A stretch of DNA of 64,000 nt from Halomontanus rarus (GCF_017357405.1 NZ_CP071597.1:620001-684000), one strand, 5' to 3'; numbered from the stretch's first letter, positions 41,966-51,621 are shown. The notes: generated by a model not told the origin, from the letters alone. Translations and numbers: made by a program.

Positions 41966-43894
41966 TCAGTCCTCGTTGGCGTCGAGGGCCTGCTGGGCGA
42001 CTCGCTCGCTGGCCTGTTCGATGAACTCTTCCGGGAGCTTATCGATCTCGCCGGCCTGAACCCGCCAGAGGTTGGCGTACAGGCCGTTCGCCGTGAGGAG
42101 TTCGTCGTGAGTTCCGCGCTCGACGATTTCGCCCTGCTCGACGACGAGAATCGTGTCGGCGTCCCGGACCGTCGAAAGCCGGTGAGCGATGATGAACGTC
42201 GTTCGATCGGCCGCGAGCTGGTCGATCGATCGCTGGATGAGCATCTCCGTCTCCGTGTCCACGGCGGAGGTCGCCTCGTCGAAGATCATGATCGACGGCC
42301 GCTGGAGGATCGTCCGGGCGACGGCGATGCGCTGGCGCTGCCCGCCCGAGAGTTTCACGCCGCGTTCGCCGATGTCCTGATCGTATCCGTCCGGAAGGTT
42401 CGTGATGAAGTCGTGAGCCTCGGCCATCTTTGCGGCCTCGACGACGTCCTCCCGGCCGGCCTCGAACTGGCCGTACTTGATGTTCTCCTCGACCGTGCCG
42501 TCGAACAGGAAGTTGTCCTGACCGACGTACCCCATCGAACCCCGCAGGCTGGCGAGGGTCACGTCGCGGACGTCGTGGCCGTCGATCCTGATGGCTCCGT
42601 CGTTGACGTCGTAGAGACGCAGGAGTAGCTTGACGATCGTCGTCTTGCCGGCACCCGTCGGGCCGACGAGGCCGACCGTCTCGCCCGGTTCGACGTCGAC
42701 GTCGATATCCTCCAGTACGGTCTCGTCCTCGTCGTAGGCGAAGGTGACGTCGTCGAACTCGACGCGACCGCGGACGTTCTCGAGGTCGACGGCGTCGGGC
42801 GCATCCTGAATGCGGACGGGCAAGTTCATCAGCCCGAGGATCCGCTTCGTCGAAGCCTTGGCGTCCTCGTAGCGCTCGACGATGTTCCCCATCTGTGCGA
42901 GCGGGTTGACCAGCCGCTGGGTCAACAGGAGAAACGTGACGAGCGTCCCGACGGTGAGTTCGCCCGACAACGGCCCCGGCGGTCCCTGGAGGATCCAGAC
43001 GCCGCCGACGATGAACGTGGCGATGAAAGCCAGGGAGGTCAGGACCCGCAGTCCGGGCCGGTAGACGAAGCCGAGGCGCAGCGCGAGCCAATCGAGTCGG
43101 AAGTACCGGTAGGAGTGGTCCTCGACGCGGTCGTCTTCGTAGCCCTCCGTGTTGGAGGCCTTGATGACCTGAATGCCGTTGAGATTGTTCTCGAGGCGGC
43201 TGTTGAGGTCGCCGACCGACTCGCGGATGTCCGTGTACCGCTCCTCTGCGAGGCGCATGTACCAGTAGGTGAACACTGCCGACAGCGGGACGACCATGAG
43301 GGTGACGAGGGCGAGTTGCGGGTTGAGCCACGCCAGAATGACCGCGGTCCCGAGCATGAGGACGATGAGTTGGATCGCCTCGCCCATCATCGAGTCGAGG
43401 AACTGTTCCAGCCGGTTGGTATCGTTCGAGAGGATAGAGATGAGTTCACCCGTCTGGACTTCGTTGAAGAAGTCCATGTCGAGCCGTTGCATCTGCTGAT
43501 AGGTCGCGGTCCGGGCCTCGTGTTTCACGCGGTGCGAGAAGAGGTTGAGCGAGGTCGCCCGGGCGAAGATGAGAAGTGCCTGACCGACCATCGCGACGCC
43601 CATCGCGCCGATAGCGAACCAGAACTGCCCCATCGTGGTGTCGGGGAGGTACGCCGGCGGGATGAACGGCAACGTGAACTCCGCGGAGTCGTGGAAGATC
43701 GCGTCGATCGCTACCCCAAGGATGACCGGTGGGACCAAGGAGAGGAAGCGTGAGCCGATGCTCGCCAGCACACCGACGACGAACCAGCGCCGGTTCCCCT
43801 CGCCGAATCGCATGAACAGCTGCCACAGCGGGTGATCTATTTCTTCTCGGTGTTTCTGAATGTACTCTGAATCGATTGGGGGTTCCGTGCTCAT
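41966..43894 (-). CDS. ABC exporter, fused permease and ATPase (MsbA/multidrug type)
   Basis: A 642-residue half-transporter that works as a homo- or heterodimer. Six membrane helices span roughly residues 35-330, including the QMQRLDMDFFNEVQTGELISILSNDTNRLEQF coupling helix region. The nucleotide-binding domain follows with GPTGAGKTT (Walker A, near residue 415), the Q-loop YVGQDNFLFDGTVEENI, the LSGGQRQR signature near residue 515, Walker B IMIFDEATSAVD and the H-loop IIAHRLSTVRDAD. The gene stands alone. The substrate is unknown; drugs, lipids or peptides are usual. Confidence 0.92.
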   Translation of the reverse strand: MSTEPPIDSEYIQKHREEIDHPLWQLFMRFGEGNRRWFVVGVLASIGSRFLSLVPPVILGVAIDAIFHDSAEFTLPFIPPAYLPDTTMGQFWFAIGAMGVAMVGQALLIFARATSLNLFSHRVKHEARTATYQQMQRLDMDFFNEVQTGELISILSNDTNRLEQFLDSMMGEAIQLIVLMLGTAVILAWLNPQLALVTLMVVPLSAVFTYWYMRLAEERYTDIRESVGDLNSRLENNLNGIQVIKASNTEGYEDDRVEDHSYRYFRLDWLALRLGFVYRPGLRVLTSLAFIATFIVGGVWILQGPPGPLSGELTVGTLVTFLLLTQRLVNPLAQMGNIVERYEDAKASTKRILGLMNLPVRIQDAPDAVDLENVRGRVEFDDVTFAYDEDETVLEDIDVDVEPGETVGLVGPTGAGKTTIVKLLLRLYDVNDGAIRIDGHDVRDVTLASLRGSMGYVGQDNFLFDGTVEENIKYGQFEAGREDVVEAAKMAEAHDFITNLPDGYDQDIGERGVKLSGGQRQRIAVARTILQRPSIMIFDEATSAVDTETEMLIQRSIDQLAADRTTFIIAHRLSTVRDADTILVVEQGEIVERGTHDELLTANGLYANLWRVQAGEIDKLPEEFIEQASERVAQQALDANED

Positions 43895-44038
43895 CGTGGT
43901 GGTGTCTCTGGACTGCTTAGCTATACCACGTCAAAAAGCGCCTGATAACCCGTCTTCTTTTCCGGTAGTGAGTTAGTTCGTTTCTCCGGTGACACTTCAG
44001 TCCAACACAACATTACCGCAAGCGCTGACTCCGAATTT

Positions 44039-44161
44039 ATGGCGCTGGATCGGGTATCTACCCCAATGGACGTTCGGACGGTTCCAGTTCCGGCCGCCGT
44101 AGATCGACGGGCGAGCGATGGTCCCCCGATCAGTCTCGAAGAGACGGGTGCGCGAGAATGA
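44039..44161 (+). CDS. Candidate 40-residue upstream ORF overlapping the ABC ATPase start
   Basis: An ATG-to-TGA frame (MALDRVSTPMDVRTVPVPAA..., 40 residues) whose stop overlaps the ATG of the next gene as ATGA. This coupling is the same arrangement seen within operons in this window, so it could be a leader peptide or a small subunit. It could also be chance, because its composition is neither acidic nor recognisable. Confidence 0.28.
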   Translation: MALDRVSTPMDVRTVPVPAAVDRRASDGPPISLEETGARE

Positions 44162-44922
44162 TCGACGTTGAGAACGTCACGGTGACCTTCGACGACGTCA
44201 CCGCGGTACGGGATGTCGATCTTCGGGTGGATACCGGCGAGTTCGTCACCGTCATCGGTCCGTCGGGGTGTGGGAAGACGACGCTCTTGCGGACGATCGG
44301 CGGACTTCAGGATCCGACGAACGGTCGAGTACTGATCGCCGGCCGCGATCCCGTCGCCTCCCAGTCCGACGCGAACCTCGGATTCGTCTTCCAGCAGCAC
44401 ACGCTCTTTCCGTGGAAGACCGCCCTGCAAAACGTAACCTTCCTCCGGAAGATGGCGGGCAAGTCCCCACGGCCGGGTCGCGCCCGCGAGTTACTCGAGG
44501 CCGTCGGTCTCGAGGGATCCGAACACCTGTATCCGTCGGAGCTCTCCGGCGGGATGAAACAGCGCGTCGCGATCGTCCGCGCACTGCACCTCGACGCGGA
44601 CGTCCTGTTGATGGACGAACCGTTCGGCGAACTCGACGAGATCACGAGGGATCGGTTGAGCGTCGAACTGCGGGAGATCTGGCGTCAGGAACGAAAGACG
44701 ATCCTGTTCGTCACACACAGCGTCCCAGAGGCGGTTTTGCTCGCGGATCGGTGTTTGCTCTTCGACGGCCCGCCGGGCCGACTCGTGGCGTCCTTCGATA
44801 TCGATCTTCCGCGGCCGCGTGACGAGCGCGTGTTCGAATCGCCGGCGTTCCAGCGTCAGGTTGCGGCGGTTCGCTCCGCACTGTACGGGACGCGAACCGA
44901 ACCGGCTAGTCGAACCGATTGA
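44158..44922 (+). CDS. ABC importer ATPase (nitrate/sulfonate/thiamine-precursor type)
   Basis: A 254-residue ATP-binding subunit. Walker A GPSGCGKTT is at residues 34-42, the Q-loop FVFQQHTLFPWKTALQNV near 78, the signature LSGGMKQRVAIVRALH near 127, and Walker B LLMDEPFGELDEITR near 148, followed by the FVTHSVPEAVLLADR H-loop. The DEPFGELDE string and PWKTALQNV are typical of the SsuB/TauB/ThiZ group. It is followed after one base by a permease gene. A second permease and a binding protein lie on the opposite strand just downstream, and together they make one importer. Confidence 0.9.
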   Translation: MIDVENVTVTFDDVTAVRDVDLRVDTGEFVTVIGPSGCGKTTLLRTIGGLQDPTNGRVLIAGRDPVASQSDANLGFVFQQHTLFPWKTALQNVTFLRKMAGKSPRPGRARELLEAVGLEGSEHLYPSELSGGMKQRVAIVRALHLDADVLLMDEPFGELDEITRDRLSVELREIWRQERKTILFVTHSVPEAVLLADRCLLFDGPPGRLVASFDIDLPRPRDERVFESPAFQRQVAAVRSALYGTRTEPASRTD

Positions 44923-44923
44923 G

Positions 44924-45721
44924 ATGGTCGGACCACGAGACGACGACTCCGTCGAGTGGTCGGCGACTCGAATCGAGGACGTCCTCCCGCCGATCGTGGC
45001 GGTCGTCGTTCTCGTCGGTGGCTGGGCGCTATTCACGGCGTTCGCGTCGGTCCCGTCGTTTCTCCTTCCTTCGCCTATCGCTGTCGCGGGGCGACTGGCC
45101 GGAAACCCGGAGCTGTACGCGACCAACGCCCTGGCGACGCTCGAGCGGGTGGTTTACGGCGGCGCAATCGGGATCGTCGGGGGATTTGCCCTCGCGGTGG
45201 CCGTGACGTTCGTCCGGCCCTTGCGGTACGCCGTATTGCCGTACATCGTCACGGTTCGCGTCCTGCCGAAGATCGCCATCGCGCCGGCGTTATTGATCTA
45301 CTTCGGCACCGGACGAACGACGTCGCTGATATTCGTCGCCGCTATCGCGTTCTTTCCGACGGCTTTGAGCACGATCGCGGGGCTCGAACGGGTGGATCGA
45401 AGATACGCGGATCTGCTTCGGTCGGTCGACGCGAATCCGATTCGGACGTTCTACGCCGTCGAGCTCAGATTCGCGCTGCCGGACATCGTCTCCGGGCTCA
45501 AGCAATCGGTCACGCTCGCGGTCGTCGGGGCGGTCGTCGCCGAGTGGGTCGTCGTCGACGACGGCCTCGGGGCCCTCGTGCTCGTCGCCTCGGAGAACCT
45601 TCTCACCGACGTGATGCTCGCCGCGCTCGTGATTCTCCTCGTCGAGGGACTCGCCCTCTACGGGCTCGTGGTGCTCCTCGAGCGTCGATTGCTGTGGTAC
45701 GCGTCCGCGGAATCCGACTGA
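44924..45721 (+). CDS. ABC importer permease 1 (SsuC/ThiX type)
   Basis: A 265-residue permease with about six membrane helices. The coupling segment FFPTALSTIAGLERVDRRYADLLRSVDANPIRTFYAVELRFALPDIVSGLKQ, at about residues 140-190, is the EAA-like loop that contacts the ATPase. ATG 44924 is chosen because it follows the ATPase stop by one base. It should pair with the second permease on the opposite strand (45812-46591), since the two are similar in length and helix layout but not identical. Confidence 0.88.
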   Translation: MVGPRDDDSVEWSATRIEDVLPPIVAVVVLVGGWALFTAFASVPSFLLPSPIAVAGRLAGNPELYATNALATLERVVYGGAIGIVGGFALAVAVTFVRPLRYAVLPYIVTVRVLPKIAIAPALLIYFGTGRTTSLIFVAAIAFFPTALSTIAGLERVDRRYADLLRSVDANPIRTFYAVELRFALPDIVSGLKQSVTLAVVGAVVAEWVVVDDGLGALVLVASENLLTDVMLAALVILLVEGLALYGLVVLLERRLLWYASAESD

Positions 45722-45736
45722 TCGACGTTGACATCC

Positions 45737-45772
<36 letters not shown>

Positions 45773-45811
45773 TCCGTAACGAGGCGTCACACTATCAGCG
45801 ATCGTCTGCGG

Positions 45812-46591
45812 CTAGAATCGGCTCGCTCGTCGAGTGTGCATGCGCCAGAGCCATCGTCCGACGCGAGGAAGCTGGTAGAAGCCGATACCGACGGCCGCCA
45901 GCACGACGAGCGCCGCGTACATCTCGGCCGTCTCGAGTCGAAAACCCGTGTCGTAAATGCGATAGCCGATGCCGGCTCTGAGCGTGACGAACTCGGCGAC
46001 GACGGTGCCGATCACGGCCAGCGTCGACGCGATCTGGAGACTCACGAAGACGCTCGAGGCGGCTGCAGGAAGTCGGACGTGGACGAACAGCTGCCGATCG
46101 GAGGCGTCGACCGAGCGGCCGAGGTCGAGGTACTCCTGGGGGACGGATCGGAGTCCGCTGAGGGTTCCGATCGCGATCGGAAACTGCGTCAACGTGGCGA
46201 CGACGACCGCTCGGGGGACGATACCCCTGCCGAGCCAGAGGAACACCAGCGGCGCGATCGCAATTATCGGAGCGATACGCAATCCGACGACGTACGGGAG
46301 GGTGACGGCACGGAAAACGCGCCAGCGAATCATTCCGAAGGCGAGGACGAAACCGACGGTTCCGCCCAGCACAAGACCGAGCGCCGCCGTCGCAGCCGTC
46401 ACGCCCGCGTCGGCGAGCAGCGACCGTCCCGACGCTCCCAGCGCCCCGGCGACCTCGAGCGGTCCCGGAAGAACGATCGACGGCACGTCGTTGGTCGTCA
46501 CGTACCAGTGCCAGACGAAGACGAGGCCGACGCCGACGAGGACGGGTGCCGTTCGCTCGAACGCTCTCGTAGTTCCTCTCTCGGCAGTCAT
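45812..46591 (-). CDS. ABC importer permease 2 (SsuC/ThiX type)
   Basis: A 259-residue permease with about six helices. The EAA-like loop reads QFPIAIGTLSGLRSVPQEYLDLGRSVDASDRQLFVHVRLPAAASSVFVSLQI at about residues 140-190. It is transcribed with the binding-protein gene located upstream (46608-47687, minus), 16 bases apart, and faces the ATPase/permease pair head to tail across the hairpin at 45738. One importer thus seems split into two converging transcription units with one permease each. Confidence 0.88.
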   Translation of the reverse strand: MTAERGTTRAFERTAPVLVGVGLVFVWHWYVTTNDVPSIVLPGPLEVAGALGASGRSLLADAGVTAATAALGLVLGGTVGFVLAFGMIRWRVFRAVTLPYVVGLRIAPIIAIAPLVFLWLGRGIVPRAVVVATLTQFPIAIGTLSGLRSVPQEYLDLGRSVDASDRQLFVHVRLPAAASSVFVSLQIASTLAVIGTVVAEFVTLRAGIGYRIYDTGFRLETAEMYAALVVLAAVGIGFYQLPRVGRWLWRMHTRRASRF

Positions 46592-46607
46592 CGTCGATCG
46601 TCGTCGA

Positions 46608-47687
46608 TCATTCGTCGGTTACGTCGGTGAAGTCGCCGATGTACTCGTAGTCGGTGTCCAGATACTCGTTGGTCCAGACGTCGTCCGAGTCGACCTCGTT
46701 TTCGAGGAAGCCGTACTCCAGCAGGGTGTTCGCGGTTTCCGCCCAGACGTCGCCGTCGTTCCAGCCCCAACCGTTCTCTTCGACGGCGTCGGAGACGAGG
46801 TACTCCGTTCGGAGGATGTCCCACGTGTCCCGCTGATTCTCTCGTGCTTCTTCGAGTTCGGGTGTCGCTTCGACGAGAACGTCGATCGCTTCATCGACGT
46901 TGTTGGACCCCCACGCCGCTCCGCGAGCGGTTCCTCGCAGAAACGCCCGGGCGGCGTCGGGGTTCGAGTCGAGAAACGACTGACTCGTCGCGATGACGTG
47001 GCCGTAGGCGGGGACGTCCTCTCCGACCGAGAGGTCGTCGATCGTCGCATCCTGACGGCTGGCGTCCACGACGTCCCCGAAGACGCCGGCTGCGACGTCG
47101 ATCTCTCCCGTGAGGAGCTGCTGGACCGTATCGTGGCCCGCGTCCGCGATCTCGACGTCGTCGGAGAGGTCGTGGTACTCGAGGTACGCCTCCGTCATGA
47201 GCCGAACCATTCCGGGGCCGCTGCCGATGGTCTCGCCCGCGAGCTGCTCCGGATCCGTGAGTTCGTCCCCGAACCGCTCCCGATCGGTGAACACCACCAC
47301 GGGGCTGCGCTGCATGATGACGCCGATACAGACGGGAGAGAGACCTTCGCTGTTGACGTTCAGCACCTGATCGCTACTGGTCACCGCGAACTCCGCGTTC
47401 TCCAATCCGGCCTGCGTCGCCGAAAAGTCGGATCCCTGTCCGCTCTCGATTCCCGCGAGCTCGAGGCCCTGATCCTCGTAGAACCCCCGCTCGAGAGCCA
47501 CGTAGTAGGGGACGTGAAGCCCGTTGGGTTGCCAGTTGAGCAGGAGTTCGGCGCCGTCCACGTCGGGCTCGAGTGATTGACTCGCCCCTGGGCCTGTGTT
47601 CGCGTTCGTGTTCGTGAAACAGCCGGCGGTGAGACCGGCGAGCGCACCGCTCGATACCGCGAGGTACGTTCTTCGGGTGCACGCCAT
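46608..47687 (-). CDS. ABC importer substrate-binding lipoprotein (NMT1/THI5-like)
   Basis: A 359-residue periplasmic-type binding protein. The signal MACTRRTYLAVSSGALAGLTAGC ends in a lipobox with Cys23 and includes a twin-arginine. The mature part starts LLLNWQPNGLHVPYYVALERGFYEDQGLEL, the signature of the NMT1/THI5-like superfamily that binds thiamine-pyrimidine precursors, nitrate or sulfonates. Later strings include SSDQVLNVNSEGLSPVCIGVIMQRSPVVVF and GETIGSGPGMVRLMTEAYL. A start at ATG 47687 is chosen; the longer frame from 47801 adds a non-signal basic extension. The pyrimidine moiety of thiamine is a reasonable ligand guess, not more. Confidence 0.87.
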   Translation of the reverse strand: MACTRRTYLAVSSGALAGLTAGCFTNTNANTGPGASQSLEPDVDGAELLLNWQPNGLHVPYYVALERGFYEDQGLELAGIESGQGSDFSATQAGLENAEFAVTSSDQVLNVNSEGLSPVCIGVIMQRSPVVVFTDRERFGDELTDPEQLAGETIGSGPGMVRLMTEAYLEYHDLSDDVEIADAGHDTVQQLLTGEIDVAAGVFGDVVDASRQDATIDDLSVGEDVPAYGHVIATSQSFLDSNPDAARAFLRGTARGAAWGSNNVDEAIDVLVEATPELEEARENQRDTWDILRTEYLVSDAVEENGWGWNDGDVWAETANTLLEYGFLENEVDSDDVWTNEYLDTDYEYIGDFTDVTDE

Positions 47688-47967
47688 ACTCGCGGTTCCA
47701 CGCTGGCGGACAAAAAGGGATTTCACGAAAGTATCGATTGTGCGTACAGAACGTCTCGCTACCGACGAGTTCGAGTCCGTCTTCTTCGGCTTTCCCGCCA
47801 TCCGCTCTCGAGGTCGTCCCGACGCCCTGATGGGAAGTTTTGTGCCCGTATTCTTCGATCACACGACCGCAGGACTCCCTGTAGTACCGACTTACCACCG
47901 TCTATTTGACGACGTGAGTCGAAAACCATCGTCACTCTTATTCTGTGTCGTACCGGTACGATCGACG

Positions 47968-48705
47968 GTGTATAATTTCGGCCTCTATCACTGGCGAAAG
48001 TGGCTCCGCCTGATCCTTCGGGGGGCCGTCGTATCTGCCGTTGCGGCGATCGTGTGGAGGGAGACCACGAATCGCGCGATCCGCGTGCTCGCGACGGTAA
48101 CGGGTGCGATCGGCATCGCGTACGCGTCCGATATCGCATCGAAGATGTTGCGACCGCCGCCGTGGCAAGCGGACGGCGAGCGAGTCGAAACCCTCGCCGA
48201 GCACGTTTCGTTCGATCCGGACGCTCGAGTGTTGGACGTCGGGTGCGGGACGGGCCGATCACTCGTCGGACTCGCCCCGCACATCCCGCCGTCGTGCTCG
48301 ATAACGGGGCTCGATTCCTTCGAGACGGGTATCATCCTCGGAAATACGCCGACTAGAGCGCTATCGAACGTTCGCAAGGCGGGACTCGAGGCCTCGATCG
48401 TCGTCGGCGACGCCACGGAACTACCGTTTTCCGACGACTCACACGACGTCGTGATCGTCTCGCAGGTCCTCCACGACCTTCCGGCCCGGGACGCCGAGTA
48501 CATCCTCGCGGAGATCTCCCGTATCTGCACGTCCGACGGGACGCTCGGTCTGATCGAGCTCCCGCTCGTCGACGACGAAACGGAAGTGAACGCGGAGTAC
48601 TGGCTCGAGGTGGTAGAGGACGCCGGGTTCTCCGTCGAGTCCGTCGAGTACTATCCGTGGATCGAGAATAAACGGTACGCCGTCCTGACTGCGACGCCCA
48701 CGTAG
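47968..48705 (+). CDS. Membrane-anchored SAM-dependent methyltransferase
   Basis: A protein of about 245 residues with a hydrophobic N-terminal stretch (LRLILRGAVVSAVAAIVW and IRVLATVTGAIGIAYASDIA) followed by a class I methyltransferase domain. Motif I is VLDVGCGTGRSLVGLA, then ITGLDSFETGIILGN, the acidic motif VVGDATELPFSDDSHDVVIVSQVLHDL, and post-motif GTLGLIELPLVDDETEVN. The start is uncertain; GTG 47968 is used because everything upstream in the frame lacks protein-like composition. The substrate may be a lipid or quinone. Confidence 0.72.
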   Translation: MYNFGLYHWRKWLRLILRGAVVSAVAAIVWRETTNRAIRVLATVTGAIGIAYASDIASKMLRPPPWQADGERVETLAEHVSFDPDARVLDVGCGTGRSLVGLAPHIPPSCSITGLDSFETGIILGNTPTRALSNVRKAGLEASIVVGDATELPFSDDSHDVVIVSQVLHDLPARDAEYILAEISRICTSDGTLGLIELPLVDDETEVNAEYWLEVVEDAGFSVESVEYYPWIENKRYAVLTATPT

Positions 48706-48850
48706 GGGTGACTCGCTCTCGTCGTCTTTCAAAACGAGAAGACCACGGTCGCCGTCGGGGTCGATCGATACGAACCTCGAGAGGCCCGCTGACGGTCGCG
48801 GCCGACGGGTCAGCGACCTGTCGATCGACCGGTGCGTCGCGACGACCCCG

Positions 48851-50527
48851 TCACTCTTCCAGTGCGAACGTGACGACGGTATCTTCCGCAGCGGCAGCCA
48901 CGTACTGTTTCCCTTCTGCGGGATCGTCCCACACGACCGGCGAGGCCTGGTGTCCGATGCCGGTCTCTTCGCTCCAGAGGATTTCTCCGTTTTCCGCGTC
49001 GAGTGCTCGAAGGACCTCGTTCGTGCCGCCGCCGAAGACGAGGCCTCCCCCGGTCGGGGTGTTGCCGCCGGCCTGCGGCGTCGTCACGTCCTCCTCGAAT
49101 TCGTACGGTTGCGTCCACTCGACCTGCCCGCTCGCCGGGTTGATCGCGGAGACGCGCGCTTCCTTGTCCGGATGCTCCATCGTCTCTTTGCCGCCTCCCA
49201 GATCGTTGTGCTCCTCGTAATCCTCGGCGAACTCCCAGTCGGGTTCGTACCAGGTGTACCGCCAATCGTCGTGCGCGCAGATGTAGACGAGTCCCGTTTG
49301 CGGACTGTAGCCGTCCGGGTTCCAGTCCGTCGATCCGAATCCGGTGGGCGATTTCGTCACCTTCTGGTCTTCGCCGGCCGGCGGAATCCCCATGAACGGC
49401 AATTCGCCGCCCTGATTGGCGTACGGTTCGGACCGACCGAGCACCTCGCCGGTTTCCGCGTCGAGGATGCGGATCCAGCCGGTTTTGTCCTCGTACTCGA
49501 GGACGCGGCGCTCCTCGCCGTCGACCTCCATGTCGAACAAGCGGACGAAGTAGCCGTCGTAGTCCCACCAGTCGTGGGCGAGGAGCTGCGTCGCCCACTC
49601 GATCTCGCCGCTTTCCGTGTCGATCGCGATGACCGAATCCGAGTGTTCGTTCGGCCCCGGTCGGACCATGGCCTGAATCTGCGGCGCGGGGTTCCCCGTC
49701 GGGAAGTACGCCAGTCCAGTTTCGGGATCGACCGAGGGCGTCATCCACATGTTACAATCCCCGTACTGGTACGTGTCGTCCACCCACCGGTCTCTATCGA
49801 GGGTATCCTGGTCCCAGAGGATGTCGCCGCTCTCCGCGTCGAGCGCGAGGACGGCACCCCAGCCGCCACCGCCGCCCGACTGACCGAGGAGGACCTTGCC
49901 GTCGAAGACCAACGGGGCGCCGGTGCTTCCGAGACGGCGCGGTTCCATCTCTTCGCGCTGGGTTTCCGACAGGGCGTGCGTCCGCCACTGCGGTTCCCCG
50001 GTGTATCGATCGATGGCGACGATGCGCACGTCGGCCGCCTTCAGGTAGACTTTGTCGCCGTACACGGCCACACCGCGCTGTGCCGTTCCGCCGCGGTTTA
50101 GCCCGCCGCCGTACTCGGGTTCGTACGCGTAACTCCAGTAGTGTTCTCCGTTTCGAGCGTTCACCGCGTGGACTTCCTGCAGCGCGGTCGAATAGTACAT
50201 CACCGGCGGATCGTCACCGCCGCTCGGGACGACGATGGGGTTCGCCTGCGTCGGAAGGTGATCTCGGACGTGTTCGTCTCTATCCTGAATCGTGTACTCG
50301 AGACTGAGCCCGTCGACGTTCTCTCGCGTGATACGGTCTGCGGGCGAATAGCCGATCCCCTCGAGCCCCTTGTTGTAGTGGAGCCAGGACTCGGCAGTGG
50401 TGGCATCGTCCCGTAGCTGTTCGTCGGTTACGTCGGAGCCGGGTGCCTCCTCCGTCTGTTGCAGTTGCTCTTGCGTATCGAGGCTGTCCAGATCGAGGTT
50501 TCGCGCTTGGATATTGAGATCGCTCAT
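48851..50527 (-). CDS. PQQ-dependent alcohol dehydrogenase-like protein
   Basis: A 558-residue eight-bladed beta-propeller quinoprotein like methanol/ethanol dehydrogenases. Repeated blade motifs with A-x-D-x-x-[ST]-G-x2-x-W are visible (AVNARNGEHYWSY, AIDRYTGEPQWRT, ALDAESGDILWDQ, AIDTESGEIEWAT, INPASGQVEWTQ, ALDAENGEILWSE). The active-site strings GNPAP at about 278-282 and RPGPNE, then HDWWD at about 318-322, correspond to the Ca/PQQ ligand Asn and catalytic Asp of methanol dehydrogenase. It has no signal peptide although PQQ enzymes work outside the cell. The gene starts eight bases after the Tat-signal partner ends, so it may be exported by hitchhiking. Confidence 0.85.
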   Translation of the reverse strand: MSDLNIQARNLDLDSLDTQEQLQQTEEAPGSDVTDEQLRDDATTAESWLHYNKGLEGIGYSPADRITRENVDGLSLEYTIQDRDEHVRDHLPTQANPIVVPSGGDDPPVMYYSTALQEVHAVNARNGEHYWSYAYEPEYGGGLNRGGTAQRGVAVYGDKVYLKAADVRIVAIDRYTGEPQWRTHALSETQREEMEPRRLGSTGAPLVFDGKVLLGQSGGGGGWGAVLALDAESGDILWDQDTLDRDRWVDDTYQYGDCNMWMTPSVDPETGLAYFPTGNPAPQIQAMVRPGPNEHSDSVIAIDTESGEIEWATQLLAHDWWDYDGYFVRLFDMEVDGEERRVLEYEDKTGWIRILDAETGEVLGRSEPYANQGGELPFMGIPPAGEDQKVTKSPTGFGSTDWNPDGYSPQTGLVYICAHDDWRYTWYEPDWEFAEDYEEHNDLGGGKETMEHPDKEARVSAINPASGQVEWTQPYEFEEDVTTPQAGGNTPTGGGLVFGGGTNEVLRALDAENGEILWSEETGIGHQASPVVWDDPAEGKQYVAAAAEDTVVTFALEE

Positions 50528-50535
50528 TGGTGGAA

Positions 50536-51471
50536 TTAGGACGTGATCGTTTTGAGGTCGGTTCGCCGCGGGGCGCGCATCTTTTCGGTGATCCAGTAGA
50601 CGTCGTTGGCGAGGTGGGCCTGTTCGATCGCCTGTACCGCGAACGCCGTCGAGAACAGTGCGCCGAGTTCCTGATTGGAGAAGCGCCCGGATTCGTCGGC
50701 GATCGCCGCCGCACCTTCGGTCATCAACTGGAAGCCGGCGGCCATGGCCTGAACGTGCCAATCCGCGGCCTCGAGAATCTCGCCGGTGAGGAGGACCCGC
50801 TTCTTCCAGATATGCTCGTCGAGGTTCTCCATCCAGAGCAAGACCCCGCCGCTGGCGGCTTTCGTCATCGGCGGGACGTGCCGACTGAATTCGAACCGTT
50901 CCCGGGGAATCTCGTCGGTCGCGACCCAGTGATAGGTGGCCAACTCCCTGGCGTTCGCGACGACGGTCGCGAGCATATCGACGCCCTCCTGACCGGTGAA
51001 CCCGACCGCCTCGAGCGGCGCCGCGAGCGCCTCGGAACTGGCGAACGCTTCGACGCTCGACTCGAGGTTCTGCGGGCCGAACGCGGGCAGGTTCTGTGTC
51101 GTACTTTCGAAGAATCCGGCGGAGCCCAGGTGGTCGTAAACCGGCCGTCCGGCGCTCGCCAGGGTCGCGAACTCTTCGCGACGTCCCTCTTCGGGCAGCC
51201 CGAGTTCGGCCGCCGCCGGGAGCGCGTTCACCGCTTCGACGAACGTTTCCTGCTGGGTCGCGAGAGCCTCCGCCTCGAGCGTCCCGGTGAGGTCGGCTCG
51301 AATCGACTCTCCGATCGTCGAGAGTCCCGTCGCCGACTCGGTCGCCATCTGCTCTCGTACTTCGCCGAGCGTGAGACCACCAGCGGTGAGGACCCCACCG
51401 AGGCCGAGTGCCTTGAGGAAATCCCGACGCTCTTCATCGGTTACGTGTTGCGTATTGTTCTCGTGCCTCAT
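50536..51471 (-). CDS. Tat-signal protein, probable partner subunit of the PQQ dehydrogenase
   Basis: A 311-residue protein of no family I can name. The N-terminus contains EERRDFLKALGLGGVLTAGG at about residues 13-32, a clean twin-arginine signal. The rest is helical and Ala/Glu/Leu-rich, with His/Trp-containing stretches such as ATYHWVATDE and DEHIWKKRVLLTGEILEAADWHVQAMAAGF. It is transcribed just upstream of the signal-less PQQ dehydrogenase. In gluconate and fructose dehydrogenases a small Tat-bearing subunit carries the catalytic subunit across the membrane; this protein could do the same, though it is not recognisably of that family. Confidence 0.72.
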   Translation of the reverse strand: MRHENNTQHVTDEERRDFLKALGLGGVLTAGGLTLGEVREQMATESATGLSTIGESIRADLTGTLEAEALATQQETFVEAVNALPAAAELGLPEEGRREEFATLASAGRPVYDHLGSAGFFESTTQNLPAFGPQNLESSVEAFASSEALAAPLEAVGFTGQEGVDMLATVVANARELATYHWVATDEIPRERFEFSRHVPPMTKAASGGVLLWMENLDEHIWKKRVLLTGEILEAADWHVQAMAAGFQLMTEGAAAIADESGRFSNQELGALFSTAFAVQAIEQAHLANDVYWITEKMRAPRRTDLKTITS

Positions 51472-51621
51472 AGTATGATCTGACTACTCACAGTGCCATA
51501 TAACTGGGTATAAATAATCATAATATTAATTCCTAGGAGTTAGTGTACGAACCGAGACTGTCCAGTGAGAACGGTGATCGGGACGCGTTTCGAGACGCGT
51601 CTCGCCCGGTTTCACCGCGAT

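Noticed and set aside
42039..43331. 430-codon minus-strand frame overlapping the ABC exporter
   Set aside because: It is an out-of-frame, Arg/Pro/Gly-rich translation of the exporter gene, whose Walker and signature motifs are all in the other frame.
45969..47576. 535-codon plus-strand frame
   Set aside because: Antisense to the permease and binding-protein genes. Low-complexity Arg/Val/Asp runs without motifs mark it as a high-GC shadow.
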